Assembly: GCF_002233755.1 (NCBI RefSeq)
Contig: NZ_NIFO01000001.1
Location: 434,001-498,000, forward strand
Reading direction: 5' to 3'
Length of the DNA stretch: 64,000 bases
Origin: Acinetobacter piscicola
GTDB taxonomy: Bacteria > Pseudomonadota > Gammaproteobacteria > Pseudomonadales > Moraxellaceae
Both the position numbers and the translations under genes were made by a program. Of this stretch, positions 43,419 through 54,812 are shown in pieces. The notes under the pieces are model-generated. The model was given only the letters and a program-made list of their open reading frames with translations, searched no databases and was not told the origin of the DNA. Within the stretch, counting starts at the first letter, position 1. The number at the start of each line of letters is the position of its first letter.

Positions 43419-44528
43419 TTATTGACGACGCATGTTGTCGATTTTGTCTTCATCTAATTCAATCCCTAAGCCTGCACCTGTCGGTATTTTTAGCTCGAAA
43501 TTTTCATATTGAAGTGGTGTTTTTAAAATATCTTCAGTCAATAACAAGGGGCCAAACAACTCAGTGCCATATGCTAAATTACTGAATGTTGAAAATACGT
43601 GAGCAGATGCAATCGTTCCGACTGGACCTTCTAACATCGTGCCGCCATACAGATCGATCCCTGCAAGATTCGCCAATTTACCAACTTCACAAGCTTCGAT
43701 TAAACCACCAGATTGAGCGACCTTAACTGCAAAGACTGATGCTGCATTGCGTTTAGCAAGTTCATAAGCACTTTGTGGTCCAAAGAGTGATTCATCAGCC
43801 ATGATCGCAAGATCAAATTTTCGTGTTAAGCGTTGCATTGCATCAATATTGTGAATTGCGCAAGGTTGTTCAATCAGATCTACACCACCAGCTTGAAGCA
43901 TTTGAATGCCTTTAATTGCATTTAGCTCTGACCAAGCACGATTGACATCAACACGAATAGAAATGTCAGAACCTAATGCTTTTTTAATAGTGAGCACGTG
44001 TTCTACATCTTGCTCTACAGGACGTGAACCAATTTTTAATTTGAAAATATTGTGACGTTTAGCTGCAATCATTTTCTCAGCTTCAGCAATATCCTTTTCA
44101 GTATTGCCAGAAGCCAAAACCCATAACACTGGAATACGGTCACGTAAGCGACCACCTAGCACTTCACTCAGTGGCAAGCCTAAACGCTGAGTTTGGATAT
44201 CCAACAATGCAGTTTGAATCGCACATTTGGCAAAGCGATTACCGTTGATGTTACGGTTAATGACTTGCATCGTTTGGGCGATATTCATAGCACCTAATGT
44301 TTTGAGTAATGGTGCGAAATACGTTTCAATATTGGTTTTTACACTTTCAGGACTTTCTTCAGCATAGCCTAAACCGCCAATCGTGGTTGCTTCACCCCAA
44401 CCGACCAGTCCATCTTCAGTGGTGACTTTGATGAGTACCAAGGTTTGAGTTTGCATCGTTGCGACCGCCATCTTGTGAGGGCGAATCGTTGGAATTTCGA
44501 CTAATAGCGTTTCTATGGACTTATACAT
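43419..44528 (-). CDS. catB: Muconate cycloisomerase
   Basis: A 369-residue enolase-superfamily enzyme that lactonises cis,cis-muconate to muconolactone. The catalytic K163-x-K165 (F-K-L-K-I-G), metal ligands D194 (R-V-D-V-N), E220 and D245 (M-A-D-E-S), and K269 (A-V-K-V-A-Q-S-G-G) are in the right order. It is the first gene of the cat operon, divergent from catM across 103 bases that contain an ATAC-N7-GTAT operator. No strong Shine-Dalgarno is seen before the ATG at 44528. Expression should require muconate through CatM, by analogy with A. baylyi. Confidence 0.96.
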   Translation of the reverse strand: MYKSIETLLVEIPTIRPHKMAVATMQTQTLVLIKVTTEDGLVGWGEATTIGGLGYAEESPESVKTNIETYFAPLLKTLGAMNIAQTMQVINRNINGNRFAKCAIQTALLDIQTQRLGLPLSEVLGGRLRDRIPVLWVLASGNTEKDIAEAEKMIAAKRHNIFKLKIGSRPVEQDVEHVLTIKKALGSDISIRVDVNRAWSELNAIKGIQMLQAGGVDLIEQPCAIHNIDAMQRLTRKFDLAIMADESLFGPQSAYELAKRNAASVFAVKVAQSGGLIEACEVGKLANLAGIDLYGGTMLEGPVGTIASAHVFSTFSNLAYGTELFGPLLLTEDILKTPLQYENFELKIPTGAGLGIELDEDKIDNMRRQ

Positions 44529-44611
44529 CTGCGTATTTCTTAAGTATCAATCTATTTATATACCCTAAATTAATGTAAAATCTTTAACTAGGCTCAATTT
44601 GGTATTTTTAG

Positions 44612-44626
44612 ATACTTTTTAGGTAT
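44612..44626. promoter_or_regulatory. CatM/BenM operator before catM and catB
   Basis: Exact match to the ATAC-N7-GTAT consensus (ATAC 44612-44615, GTAT 44623-44626), six bases before the catM start codon. A half-site with ATAC at 44560-44563 and related half-sites lie nearer catB. The arrangement fits autorepression of catM and activation of catB. Confidence 0.8.
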
Positions 44627-44631
44627 ATTAA

Positions 44632-45552
<921 letters not shown>

Positions 45553-45568
45553 CTGTATTCGCTCCAAC

Positions 45569-46804
45569 CTAATCCTTAGTCGTTTGTGCTGATTTTAATT
45601 CTGTCTTTATCGGTTGTGGCGTGGTTGGTGTTTTCTTGGTTAAAACCAAATGTGCAATGACACCAATACAGATTCCCCAAAATACTGAACTTAGGCCTAA
45701 AAAGTGCATGCCTGATGCTGTGGCAAGAAAAGTGATCAAAGCTGCTTCTCGTTGAGATTCATTTTTCATAGCGACTGAAATATTGGTTGCAATCGCACCT
45801 AATAAGGCTAAACCTGCAAGTGCAGCAACGAGCTCTTTAGGTAGTAAACTAAACAGCATGACAATACTGCCAGCAAATAAGCCACCTAGAATATAAAAAA
45901 TACCATTGGCAATCCCTGCAATATATCGCTTTTCTTTTAGCTCATGTGCATCTTTTCCCATACACAGCGCAGCTGTAATCGATGCAAGTACGATGGTGAT
46001 TCCCCCGACACATGCAACGGCCAAAGACGCAATACTGGTTACTGTAATAATAGGTTTTGCAGGCGTGTCATAACCACTGAGTTTCATAATGGCCATGCCG
46101 GGTAAAAACTGCCCAGTCAGGCTGACTAAAATAAGGGGAATAGCAAGGTTTAAGGTGGAATCCCAAGTCCATTCAGGTTGGATAAATTGTGGAATCGCCA
46201 AGGTAAAATTAACATCGACAGGATTCATTTTACCCAGTAGGAGACTGAGAACGACACCAGCAACAAGTACCCAAACCATGGCATAACGTGGTGTTAAACG
46301 TTTAGCAAAGAGGAAAACCAAGAGCATACTGAACACGATTAAGGGCATACTATCTGTTGCAGTAAATAAACCTAATCCAAATTGAAATAATATGCCTGCC
46401 ATCATGCCTGCGGCGACATCTTGTGGGATCCACTTTAGTAATTTATCAAAATAACCTGTGATGCCAATCATTAAAATTACTACAGCAGTGGTGATGTAAG
46501 CTGCTACAGCTTCATTTAAAGAGACATGGGGAAATAATGTGACCAGTAAAGCAGTACCGGGTGCTGACCATGCTGTAATGACAGGTGTTTTGAATTTAAT
46601 CGATAAATAGATCCCTGCAACAGCTGCACCAATTGAGATTCCCCAAATCCACGAGATCATCATGGCATTGGAAACATGGGCTTGCTGTGCTGCTTGGAAA
46701 AAGATGATCAATGGCCCTGAATAGGAAATAAGAACAGCTAGAAATCCTGCAACAGTCGCTGAGATAGACCAATCTTTTTTTAATGTTTGCAATAGATTTG
46801 CCAT
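45569..46804 (-). CDS. benE: Benzoate/H+ symporter
   Basis: A 411-residue membrane protein with about 12 hydrophobic helices and the BenE pattern: F-L-A-V-L-I-S-Y-S-G-P, then T-A-W-S-A-P-G-T-A-L-L near residues 75-88, and L-P-G-M-A-I-M-K-L-S-G-Y. It imports benzoate across the inner membrane and is redundant with BenK. It is the last gene of the catA-benABCDE operon, 172 bases after benD. AAGGAAG precedes the ATG. The gap after benD has no clear terminator. Confidence 0.92.
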   Translation of the reverse strand: MANLLQTLKKDWSISATVAGFLAVLISYSGPLIIFFQAAQQAHVSNAMMISWIWGISIGAAVAGIYLSIKFKTPVITAWSAPGTALLVTLFPHVSLNEAVAAYITTAVVILMIGITGYFDKLLKWIPQDVAAGMMAGILFQFGLGLFTATDSMPLIVFSMLLVFLFAKRLTPRYAMVWVLVAGVVLSLLLGKMNPVDVNFTLAIPQFIQPEWTWDSTLNLAIPLILVSLTGQFLPGMAIMKLSGYDTPAKPIITVTSIASLAVACVGGITIVLASITAALCMGKDAHELKEKRYIAGIANGIFYILGGLFAGSIVMLFSLLPKELVAALAGLALLGAIATNISVAMKNESQREAALITFLATASGMHFLGLSSVFWGICIGVIAHLVLTKKTPTTPQPIKTELKSAQTTKD

Positions 46805-46976
46805 TGTTTACTTCCTTGCTCAATGGTTATTTTTATCGACTGATATTACATCCATATGTCTATAGCGTATTTTATTGAGCGATTAAAACTGAATTTAATT
46901 TTTAATCATCACGGCATAGTAAATATGTTATGTAACATCAGTTGTTTTATATTTATTGATCAGAATAAAACTGAGT

Positions 46977-47756
46977 TTAACCCTGATCGCCACCACCAAC
47001 AGGAACAACTGTTCCTGTCATATATGAAGAATCATCAGATGCAAGGAATACGATGGCATTGACTTGTTCTTGAATTGATCCATAACGGCCCATGAAAGTA
47101 CGATCAATGGTTTGATCAACAACTTCTTGCATCCACAGTTTTTCATGGTCAGAAAGTGGCTTAGCATTTCTAGGCACTTTACGTGGCGGTGCTTCTGTAC
47201 CACCTGTTGCAATCGCATTCACTCGGATACCATTTTTGGCATGTTCAAAAGCAAGTGAAGCGGTTAATCCGTTCACACCACCTTTTGACGCAGAGTAGGG
47301 TACACGGTTAATACCACGCGTTGCAATTGAAGACACATTTACAATCGTACCTTTTTGATTTTTAATCATTTCAGGAAGCACTGCTCGACAACACCATAGC
47401 GTTGGAAATAAAGAGCGATTCACTTCTTTGATGATTTCCTCTTCAGAAAACTCTTGAAAAGGTTTCATCCAAATTGCACCACCGACATTGTTAATGAGGA
47501 CATCGACACGTCCATAAGTTGCAATGGCTTTTTCAACGACAGCTTGTGCACCTGAAAAGCTTTCTAAGTCTGCATTGATGGTGATAGCATCACCACCATT
47601 GCGTTTAATTTCAGCAAGAACTTCTTCCACAAATTCAGAGCGATCGGCCAAAACTGCTTGAGCACCTTCTAGCGTGACTTGTAGGGCGACTCCGCGTCCA
47701 ATCCCTTGTGCTGCACCTGTAACAATAACAACTTTATTTTCAAAGCGCTTATTCAT
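46977..47756 (-). CDS. benD: Benzoate cis-diol dehydrogenase
   Basis: A 259-residue short-chain dehydrogenase that oxidises and decarboxylates the benzoate cis-1,2-diol to catechol with NAD+. The cofactor motif is T-G-A-A-Q-G-I-G (13-20), N-N-V-G-G follows near residue 90, and the catalytic S142/S143, Y154 and K158 (Y-S-A-S-K) are in place. GGAGAAG precedes the ATG. It is 40 bases after benC in the ben operon. Confidence 0.95.
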   Translation of the reverse strand: MNKRFENKVVIVTGAAQGIGRGVALQVTLEGAQAVLADRSEFVEEVLAEIKRNGGDAITINADLESFSGAQAVVEKAIATYGRVDVLINNVGGAIWMKPFQEFSEEEIIKEVNRSLFPTLWCCRAVLPEMIKNQKGTIVNVSSIATRGINRVPYSASKGGVNGLTASLAFEHAKNGIRVNAIATGGTEAPPRKVPRNAKPLSDHEKLWMQEVVDQTIDRTFMGRYGSIQEQVNAIVFLASDDSSYMTGTVVPVGGGDQG

Positions 47757-47796
47757 GGCATTCTTCTCCTCAAATATAAATGTTTAAAACGACTTA

Positions 47797-48825
<1,029 letters not shown>

Positions 48826-48887
48826 TTAATCTATACAAATCTTCTGCCGCTCAGTCAAATTTCCTTTAGCCTGAACGGCGAACCTTG

Positions 48888-48917
48888 CTGTCTGTTTAAA
48901 ATATTTGTAACAGACAG
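48888..48917. repeat. benB-benC intercistronic hairpin
   Basis: CTGTCTGTT (48888-48896) and AACAGACAG (48909-48917) form a perfect 9-base stem with a 12-base AT-rich loop. It begins 2 bases after the benB stop on the minus strand. No T run follows, so it is more likely an mRNA processing or stability element than a terminator. Confidence 0.55.
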
Positions 48918-48919
48918 TC

Positions 48920-49429
48920 TTAGAGGTGATAAATATCAATCACTTGGTTGATGTAATCATTTTTTAGCACCACATATTTGCTTAAAATCTGTGGTTGTTC
49001 GCCTGAAAAATCGATTTCATAACGTGACATACCAAAATAGCTATAATTGGTTTTATAACGGAAACTTAGCGTATTCCAATTAAAGCGTACTGTGACTTTG
49101 TCACCTTCTCGTGCAATAACTTCAACATTGGTAATGTTATGGCTGGTACGCGTATCTGGCATGGTTGCAGAAGAGCGTTCAGTTTTGATACGGAACACAC
49201 GATCTTCAAGCCCTTGACGATCTGGATAATAAATCAGGGAAATTTCAGACTGTGGATCTTCAGTCAGTTTGTCATCATCATCCCAAGCAGGCATCCAAAA
49301 AGAAGCACTGGATGCATAGCACGTTAACCAATCATCCCACTGTTCATCATCCAAAAAACGAGCTTCGCGATAGAGAAATTGGCTGATATTTTCGATACTT
49401 GCTTTATCAATTGTTGCAGTCGCATTCAT
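48920..49429 (-). CDS. benB: Benzoate 1,2-dioxygenase small (beta) subunit
   Basis: A 169-residue beta subunit with the cone-shaped scytalone-dehydratase-like fold: N-terminal helices with L-Y-R-E-A-R-F-L-D-D-E-Q-W-D-D-W-L, then beta strands ending D-Y-I-N-Q-V-I-D-I-Y-H-L. It has structural roles in the alpha3beta3 oxygenase. AAGGAGAAA precedes the ATG. It lies 11 bases after benA and should be co-translated with it. Confidence 0.95.
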   Translation of the reverse strand: MNATATIDKASIENISQFLYREARFLDDEQWDDWLTCYASSASFWMPAWDDDDKLTEDPQSEISLIYYPDRQGLEDRVFRIKTERSSATMPDTRTSHNITNVEVIAREGDKVTVRFNWNTLSFRYKTNYSYFGMSRYEIDFSGEQPQILSKYVVLKNDYINQVIDIYHL

Positions 49430-49440
49430 ATTGTTTCTCC

Positions 49441-50823
49441 TTAATCAACCAAATCCAAACCAACGAGTTCTTTTTCTGCTTCGATGGCATGTTTCATGGT
49501 TTTTAACCAATATTGATGCTGTGCAAGATAAAGCCCTTCATCTTCAGTTTTGATACAGCTAATCGCAGGTTTTAGACCAATTTCGTTGGCTGCATCATCA
49601 GCGCCTTGAATCCAATGCTTTGAACCGCGACACATGTCATTCCATTCCAACTCAATACCGGCATAACCTGCTTGGCAAGCACGGAATTCCTCAAGATCGT
49701 CTGGCGTTGCCATACCTGAGGCATTGAAGAAATCTTCATATTGGCGAATACGACGTGTACGCGCTTCGGCAGATTCACCGACTGGTGCAATACAGTAAAT
49801 GGTCACTTCAGATTTATTGACTGAAATTGGACGTACCACACGAATTTGGGAACCAAACTGGTCCATTAAATAGACGTTTGGATATAGACACAGGTTACGT
49901 GAACGCTCAATCATCCATTTCGACATCGGCGCACCGAATTTTTCAGTATATTCATCGGCTTTGGCGTAGTTTGGACGATCTTCTGGGTTTGCCCATTGCG
50001 TCCAAAGCAGCATGTGACCATTGTCAAAACCGTATGAGCCACCGCCTTGTTTGCCCCATGAACCTGCGCTCATCGCACGGACATTGTCAGCAGCTTCTTT
50101 CTCTTTACGTTGTTGAGTTGTCGCAGCGTAGTTCCAATGTACTGCTGAAACGTGATAACCATCAGCACCATTTTCAGCGGTTAATTTCCAGTTACCTTCA
50201 AAAGTGTAAGTAGAAGAACCACGTAATACTTCTAAACCTTGCTCAGACTGATCAACAATCATGTCAATGATTTTGGTTGTTTCACCTAAGAACTCTTCTA
50301 AACTTGGAACGTCTGGATTTAAGCTACCGAATAGGAAACCTTTGTAGTTTTCAAAACGTGCAACTTTTTTCAGGTCATGTGAACCATCTTTATTGAAACA
50401 GTCTGAATAACCTGCATCCGCTGGATCTTTAACTTTGAGTAATTTTCCAGAATTATTAAACGTCCAACCATGGAAAGGACAGGTATAAGTTGCTTTATTA
50501 CCGCGTTTATAACGACAAAGTTGCGCGCCACGGTGTGAACAGGCATTGATCATTGCATTTAGTTCACCATTACGGTTTCGTGCAATTACAATGGGCTGAC
50601 GACCCATGTAAGTCGTGTAGTAGTCATTATTGTTTGGAATTTGGCTTTCGTGTGCCAAATAAACCCAATTGCCTTCAAAAATGTATTTCAATTCAAGGTC
50701 AAATAAGGCTTGGTCTGTAAATACTGAGCGATGTAATTTAAATTCACCTGTTTCAAAATTATCGACAAGTAACTCATCAATACGATCAAGATGGCTGGTG
50801 TTAATTACTGGAATACGAGGCAT
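49441..50823 (-). CDS. benA: Benzoate 1,2-dioxygenase large (alpha) subunit
   Basis: A 460-residue catalytic subunit that dihydroxylates benzoate to the cis-1,2-diol. The Rieske ligands are C95-x-H97 (A-C-S-H-R-G-A) and C115-x2-H118 (C-P-F-H-G-W). The mononuclear iron site is in [14 protein letters not shown], with the bridging aspartate. GGAGAA precedes the ATG. It is the second gene of the operon here, because a catA copy precedes it; in A. baylyi benA comes first. Confidence 0.96.
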   Translation of the reverse strand: MPRIPVINTSHLDRIDELLVDNFETGEFKLHRSVFTDQALFDLELKYIFEGNWVYLAHESQIPNNNDYYTTYMGRQPIVIARNRNGELNAMINACSHRGAQLCRYKRGNKATYTCPFHGWTFNNSGKLLKVKDPADAGYSDCFNKDGSHDLKKVARFENYKGFLFGSLNPDVPSLEEFLGETTKIIDMIVDQSEQGLEVLRGSSTYTFEGNWKLTAENGADGYHVSAVHWNYAATTQQRKEKEAADNVRAMSAGSWGKQGGGSYGFDNGHMLLWTQWANPEDRPNYAKADEYTEKFGAPMSKWMIERSRNLCLYPNVYLMDQFGSQIRVVRPISVNKSEVTIYCIAPVGESAEARTRRIRQYEDFFNASGMATPDDLEEFRACQAGYAGIELEWNDMCRGSKHWIQGADDAANEIGLKPAISCIKTEDEGLYLAQHQYWLKTMKHAIEAEKELVGLDLVD

Positions 50824-50908
50824 GTCTGTTCTCCGACTATCCGTGTGGTGATAGGGCTGAGGCTGTTTGATCTAAACCCCAGACGAGTCATCAATTTTGG
50901 TATTTTTG

Positions 50909-51829
50909 TTATGCGCTTGCGCGACGACGATCTACTTCTGTTGAAGGTGCTTGTGTTTGATCTTTGACCAATTCAACATTAAAAGTAATCTGTTTAAATG
51001 GCTTGTTTAAACCACGATGAGCAATTTCAGCTTCATCAGTTACATCAACAGCAGTCGCGACTAAACCATCACGTGTTGCAAAGGCAAAGTCATCCCAAAG
51101 GTATTGGTCACCTTCGATATTAAATTGTGTAGTGAGCTTGCGATAACCTGGTGCAGAAATGAAATAATGTACGTGAGAAGGACGATTGCCATGACGACCA
51201 AGCATATTTAAAACAGCCTGTGTTGTACCTTCAGGCGGACAACCATAACCAACAGGCATGGTGGTTTGAGCAACATACTTTCCATTTACATCTGCTAAAA
51301 TGCTACGACGTAGATTAAAATCAGATTGTGATTTATCAAAGAAAGAATAGTTACCTAGACTATTGGCATGCCAAATTTCAACTTTAGCATTTGGGATAAT
51401 GTTGCCATTGATATCGGTAACAATACCTTCAATGAATAAAGTATCGATTTTATCGGTTTCAGAACCATCATCCATACGGGCAAAGCCTACAGACTCTGGT
51501 GCACCTGCAACGTATAATGGGCCTTCGATAGTACGTGGTGTTCCCCCAGTAATGCCTGCTTTAGCATCTGCTTCGTCAGCACGTAAGTCTAAATAATGTT
51601 CTAAGCCTAAACCTGCTGCTAAAAGACCAAGTTCATTCGCTTGACCTGCGTCAGTAAAATATTCTAGACCTTTCCATAATTCAGATTGAGAGATATCTAA
51701 GTCTTCAATGGCTTCAAAAAGGTCAGCAAGCAAACGAACAATAATTTGTTGTACACGATGATTGACAGTACCAGTCGCCGTTTCCACGTTCATTTGCTTA
51801 ACTAAAGCATCAATTTCTTGACGATTCAT
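50909..51829 (-). CDS. catA: Catechol 1,2-dioxygenase (copy 2, leads ben operon)
   Basis: A 306-residue intradiol dioxygenase, paralogous to copy 1 at 42061-42981. All four iron ligands (Y161, Y195, H219, H221) are conserved. Differences cluster at the N-terminus (residues 8-39), around 126-185, and at the C-terminus. The frame is open to 51913, but AGGAG sets the ATG at 51829, matching copy 1. It lies between benM (divergent) and benA, 85 bases before benA. Catechol dioxygenase made here would follow benzoate induction through BenM directly, which may prevent catechol build-up. Confidence 0.96.
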   Translation of the reverse strand: MNRQEIDALVKQMNVETATGTVNHRVQQIIVRLLADLFEAIEDLDISQSELWKGLEYFTDAGQANELGLLAAGLGLEHYLDLRADEADAKAGITGGTPRTIEGPLYVAGAPESVGFARMDDGSETDKIDTLFIEGIVTDINGNIIPNAKVEIWHANSLGNYSFFDKSQSDFNLRRSILADVNGKYVAQTTMPVGYGCPPEGTTQAVLNMLGRHGNRPSHVHYFISAPGYRKLTTQFNIEGDQYLWDDFAFATRDGLVATAVDVTDEAEIAHRGLNKPFKQITFNVELVKDQTQAPSTEVDRRRASA

Positions 51830-52037
51830 ACGATTGCTCCTAAATATGAGTGGTTTGGCATGTGACTCGCAGTGATTGAAATTCTGCTTACTGCATTGCT
51901 GACCACTTTTCATGTCCTACTTGAATAAGACTTAAAAAGTTGAACATGCATCGCTTATTCATTTGGCTGACTGAATTAAATTAATTCGCTTGGCATTGTG
52001 AAAAGTTTTGCAATCTTGCTTTTCATCTTACTTTTAT

Positions 52038-52104
52038 ATACCTTAAAAGAATGGATGATCGCTGTCTAAGATCAAATTTGCATTTATTTATATCTTAAAG
52101 GTAT
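52038..52104. promoter_or_regulatory. BenM operator region
   Basis: Two ATAC-N7-GTAT-like sites lie 52 bases apart: ATAC-N7-GAAT at 52038-52052 and ATAT-N7-GTAT at 52090-52104, each with one mismatch. The second is 9 bases before the benM start. The whole catA-benM gap spans 51830-52113. The spacing resembles the paired sites that BenM bridges in A. baylyi. Confidence 0.65.
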
Positions 52105-52113
52105 GGAGTTGAA

Positions 52114-53028
52114 ATGGAACTCAGACATTTACGCTATTTTGTTGCTGTTGTTGAAGAGCAAAGTTTTACAAAAGCCGCAGAAAAGCTTTTTATCGCTCAG
52201 CCACCATTAAGTCGGCAAATCCAAAACCTTGAAAGTGAACTAGGAATTGCACTTTTTGAAAGAGGAAGCCGTCCATTGAAAACCACAGAAGCAGGGCAAT
52301 TCTTCTATCAGCATGCTGTTAAACTTTTGTCTAATGCGGAAGAAGTAAAGTCGATGACTAAGCGTATTGGCTTGATAGAAAAAACAGTAACAATGGGTTT
52401 TGTTGGATCTTTACTCTATGGATTGCTACCGAAAATTGTTTATATGTTTCGTCAGCAACAACCTCACCTTAAAATAGAATTGGTGGAAATGAGCACCAAA
52501 GATCAAATTCAAGCTTTAAAAGAAGGCAAAATAGATGTTGGATTTGGACGTTTGAGAATTTCAGACCCTGCAGTGCGACGCGTATTATTACGTGAAGAAC
52601 CTTTAATGGTTGCTGTACATACCAGCCATCCCTTAGCTTCGGATTTAAAAGGAACATATTTAGCAGATATTGAAGATGAAAATTTATTCCTTTATCCAAG
52701 CCATCCCAAACCAAATTTTTCAACACAGGTACGCAATATCTTTTCAGAACACGGATTAGATCCGAAAAATTTAAAAGAGGTCAGAGAAATTCAGCTTGCA
52801 TTGGGTCTTGTTGCTGCCGGTGAAGGGATTTGTATCGTGCCAGAAAGTGCAAAAACGATTCAATTACCGAATTTAAACTATATTCCACTCTTAGACAGTT
52901 CTGCGAAAAGCCCAATTTTCCTCGCTATCCGTTGCATGGATGAAAGTGAAAATATTCGTTCTTTATTTGATTGTATTTATCAGGTTTATGATTTGGAAGG
53001 ATTTCAATATGATCGCAATCATATATAA
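52114..53028 (+). CDS. benM: LysR-type regulator BenM
   Basis: A 304-residue LTTR similar throughout to CatM, with the N-terminus [25 protein letters not shown]. The family member BenM responds to both muconate and benzoate, synergistically, through a second effector site. GGAG precedes the ATG. It is divergent from the catA-benABCDE operon and upstream of benK. The name is given by position and similarity; the second effector pocket was not checked residue by residue. Confidence 0.92.
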   Translation: MELRHLRYFVAVVEEQSFTKAAEKLFIAQPPLSRQIQNLESELGIALFERGSRPLKTTEAGQFFYQHAVKLLSNAEEVKSMTKRIGLIEKTVTMGFVGSLLYGLLPKIVYMFRQQQPHLKIELVEMSTKDQIQALKEGKIDVGFGRLRISDPAVRRVLLREEPLMVAVHTSHPLASDLKGTYLADIEDENLFLYPSHPKPNFSTQVRNIFSEHGLDPKNLKEVREIQLALGLVAAGEGICIVPESAKTIQLPNLNYIPLLDSSAKSPIFLAIRCMDESENIRSLFDCIYQVYDLEGFQYDRNHI

Positions 53029-53220
53029 GTATAAATATTATGTGAATAGTAATGTATTGATTAATCAGGGCAAATCATCAGATTTGTCCTGAAGGGCGTT
53101 CGAAAAATATCAAGAATGGGTAAAAATAATAAAATTAAAAGAAAAAATAATAAAAACAAGAACGAATTATTCTCAAATTTCATTTTCAATCTATTGTTTA
53201 TAAAATGTTTTTAATTAATC

Positions 53221-53235
53221 CGACCTTTTAGGTAT
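53221..53235. promoter_or_regulatory. Possible BenM/CatM site before benK
   Basis: CGACCTTTTAGGTAT matches 12 of 15 bases of the exact operator before catM (ATACTTTTTAGGTAT), with a perfect right half-site. It lies about 90 bases before the benK start. Confidence 0.45.
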
Positions 53236-53324
53236 GAATATATATGCAATCGGTTTTGGACAAAAAATAACAGTTGCCTCATTGTTTGGAAAATTTTATC
53301 ACGTTTCACAGCAGGAGGCTGAAC

Positions 53325-54704
53325 ATGCAAACGAATAAATTGAATATAAATAGCATTGTGGATGAGGCTAAATTTACACCATTTCATTGGAGTGTTTTGT
53401 TGTGGTGTTTGATGATCATTATTTTTGATGGTTATGACTTGGTGATTTACGGTGTCGCGCTGCCATTGTTAATGCAAGAGTGGGGGTTATCCGCTGTTCA
53501 AGCAGGATTATTGGCCAGTACTGCACTTTTTGGGATGATGTTCGGTGCAATGAGTTTTGGCACACTTTCAGATAAATTAGGTCGTAAGAAAACCATTATG
53601 ATCTGTGTGGCTATTTTTAGTGGTTTTACTTTCTTAGGCTCATTTACGACGACACCTGTAGAATTTGGAATTTTAAGATTCCTTGCAGGCTTAGGCATTG
53701 GTGGTGTTATGCCGAATGTCGTTGCTTTGATGACAGAATATGCACCTAAACGTATCCGTAGCACACTTGTCGCTGTGATGTTTAGTGGTTATGCAATTGG
53801 TGGGATGACTTCAGCACTACTTGGTGCGTGGTTAGTTGCTGATTATGGCTGGAAAATCATGTTCTACATTGCAGGACTACCATTGCTTTGCTTGCCTTTA
53901 ATCTGGAAATTCTTACCTGAATCGCTGATGTTTCTGACTAAAAAGGGTGAGACTCAAAAAGTTGCTGAAATTGTTAAAAAGATTTCTCCACAACAAGTAA
54001 TTACGCCAGAAACAACATTTGTATTGAATGAAGCGACGATTGGAGATGAAGCACCACTGAAAGCCTTATTCCAACAAGGACGCACGACAAGTACCATCAT
54101 GTTTTGGATTGCTTTCTTCATGTGTCTACTTATGGTGTACGCACTTGGTAGTTGGTTACCAAAACTTATGATTCAAGCAGGGTATTCGCTTGGTGCAAGT
54201 ATGTTATTCCTATTCGCGCTTAATATCGGCGGTATGATAGGTGCAATTGGTGGTGGTGTATTAGCAGATCGTTTCCATCTTAAACCTGTATTAATCGTGA
54301 TGTTTACTGTGGGCGCAGCGGCATTAGTTTTACTTGGGTTTAAGAGTCAACAAGTTCTTTTATATAGCTTAATCGCAATTGCAGGCGCTGCAACCATCGG
54401 TTCCCAAATTCTACTCTATACTTTCGTTGCACAATTTTATCCAGCCGCAGTTCGTTCTACAGGCATGGGCTGGGCTTCAGGAATAGGCCGAATTGGAGCA
54501 ATCGTTGGACCAGTTTTAACAGGTGCTTTACTTACGCTACAACTTCCACATCAACTGAACTTTATGATCATTGCTATCCCAGGTGTAATTGCAGCTTTAG
54601 CCATACTTATGGTGAACTTAAAAGCATCTGTTGAAAGTAAATCTAAAGACACAGCAGCGTATCAAAAATCAACAACGATTAAAGCCAGTAATTCATCAAT
54701 TTAA
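53325..54704 (+). CDS. benK: Benzoate MFS transporter
   Basis: A 459-residue aromatic acid:H+ symporter with 12 helices. The TM1 motif D-G-Y-D-L-V-I-Y-G and loop motif L-S-D-K-L-G-R-K-K are those of the AAHS family (BenK, PcaK). The frame is open from 53274, but AGGAGG at 53311-53316 selects the ATG at 53325. It lies downstream of benM and is followed by the porin gene benP, an arrangement suggesting joint uptake of benzoate across both membranes. Confidence 0.93.
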   Translation: MQTNKLNINSIVDEAKFTPFHWSVLLWCLMIIIFDGYDLVIYGVALPLLMQEWGLSAVQAGLLASTALFGMMFGAMSFGTLSDKLGRKKTIMICVAIFSGFTFLGSFTTTPVEFGILRFLAGLGIGGVMPNVVALMTEYAPKRIRSTLVAVMFSGYAIGGMTSALLGAWLVADYGWKIMFYIAGLPLLCLPLIWKFLPESLMFLTKKGETQKVAEIVKKISPQQVITPETTFVLNEATIGDEAPLKALFQQGRTTSTIMFWIAFFMCLLMVYALGSWLPKLMIQAGYSLGASMLFLFALNIGGMIGAIGGGVLADRFHLKPVLIVMFTVGAAALVLLGFKSQQVLLYSLIAIAGAATIGSQILLYTFVAQFYPAAVRSTGMGWASGIGRIGAIVGPVLTGALLTLQLPHQLNFMIIAIPGVIAALAILMVNLKASVESKSKDTAAYQKSTTIKASNSSI

Positions 54705-54812
54705 TTAACGACTTGTCACATTCATCATTTTACGGAAGGTTTTACCAACCTTCTGTAGAGGAATTCATCTGTATCAATATAGGAATTGAGATACAGCTTT
54801 AAAGGATTAAAC

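Noticed and set aside
49827..50213. 128-residue plus-strand frame within benA
   Set aside because: Antisense to the well-conserved benA; no family resemblance or ribosome site.
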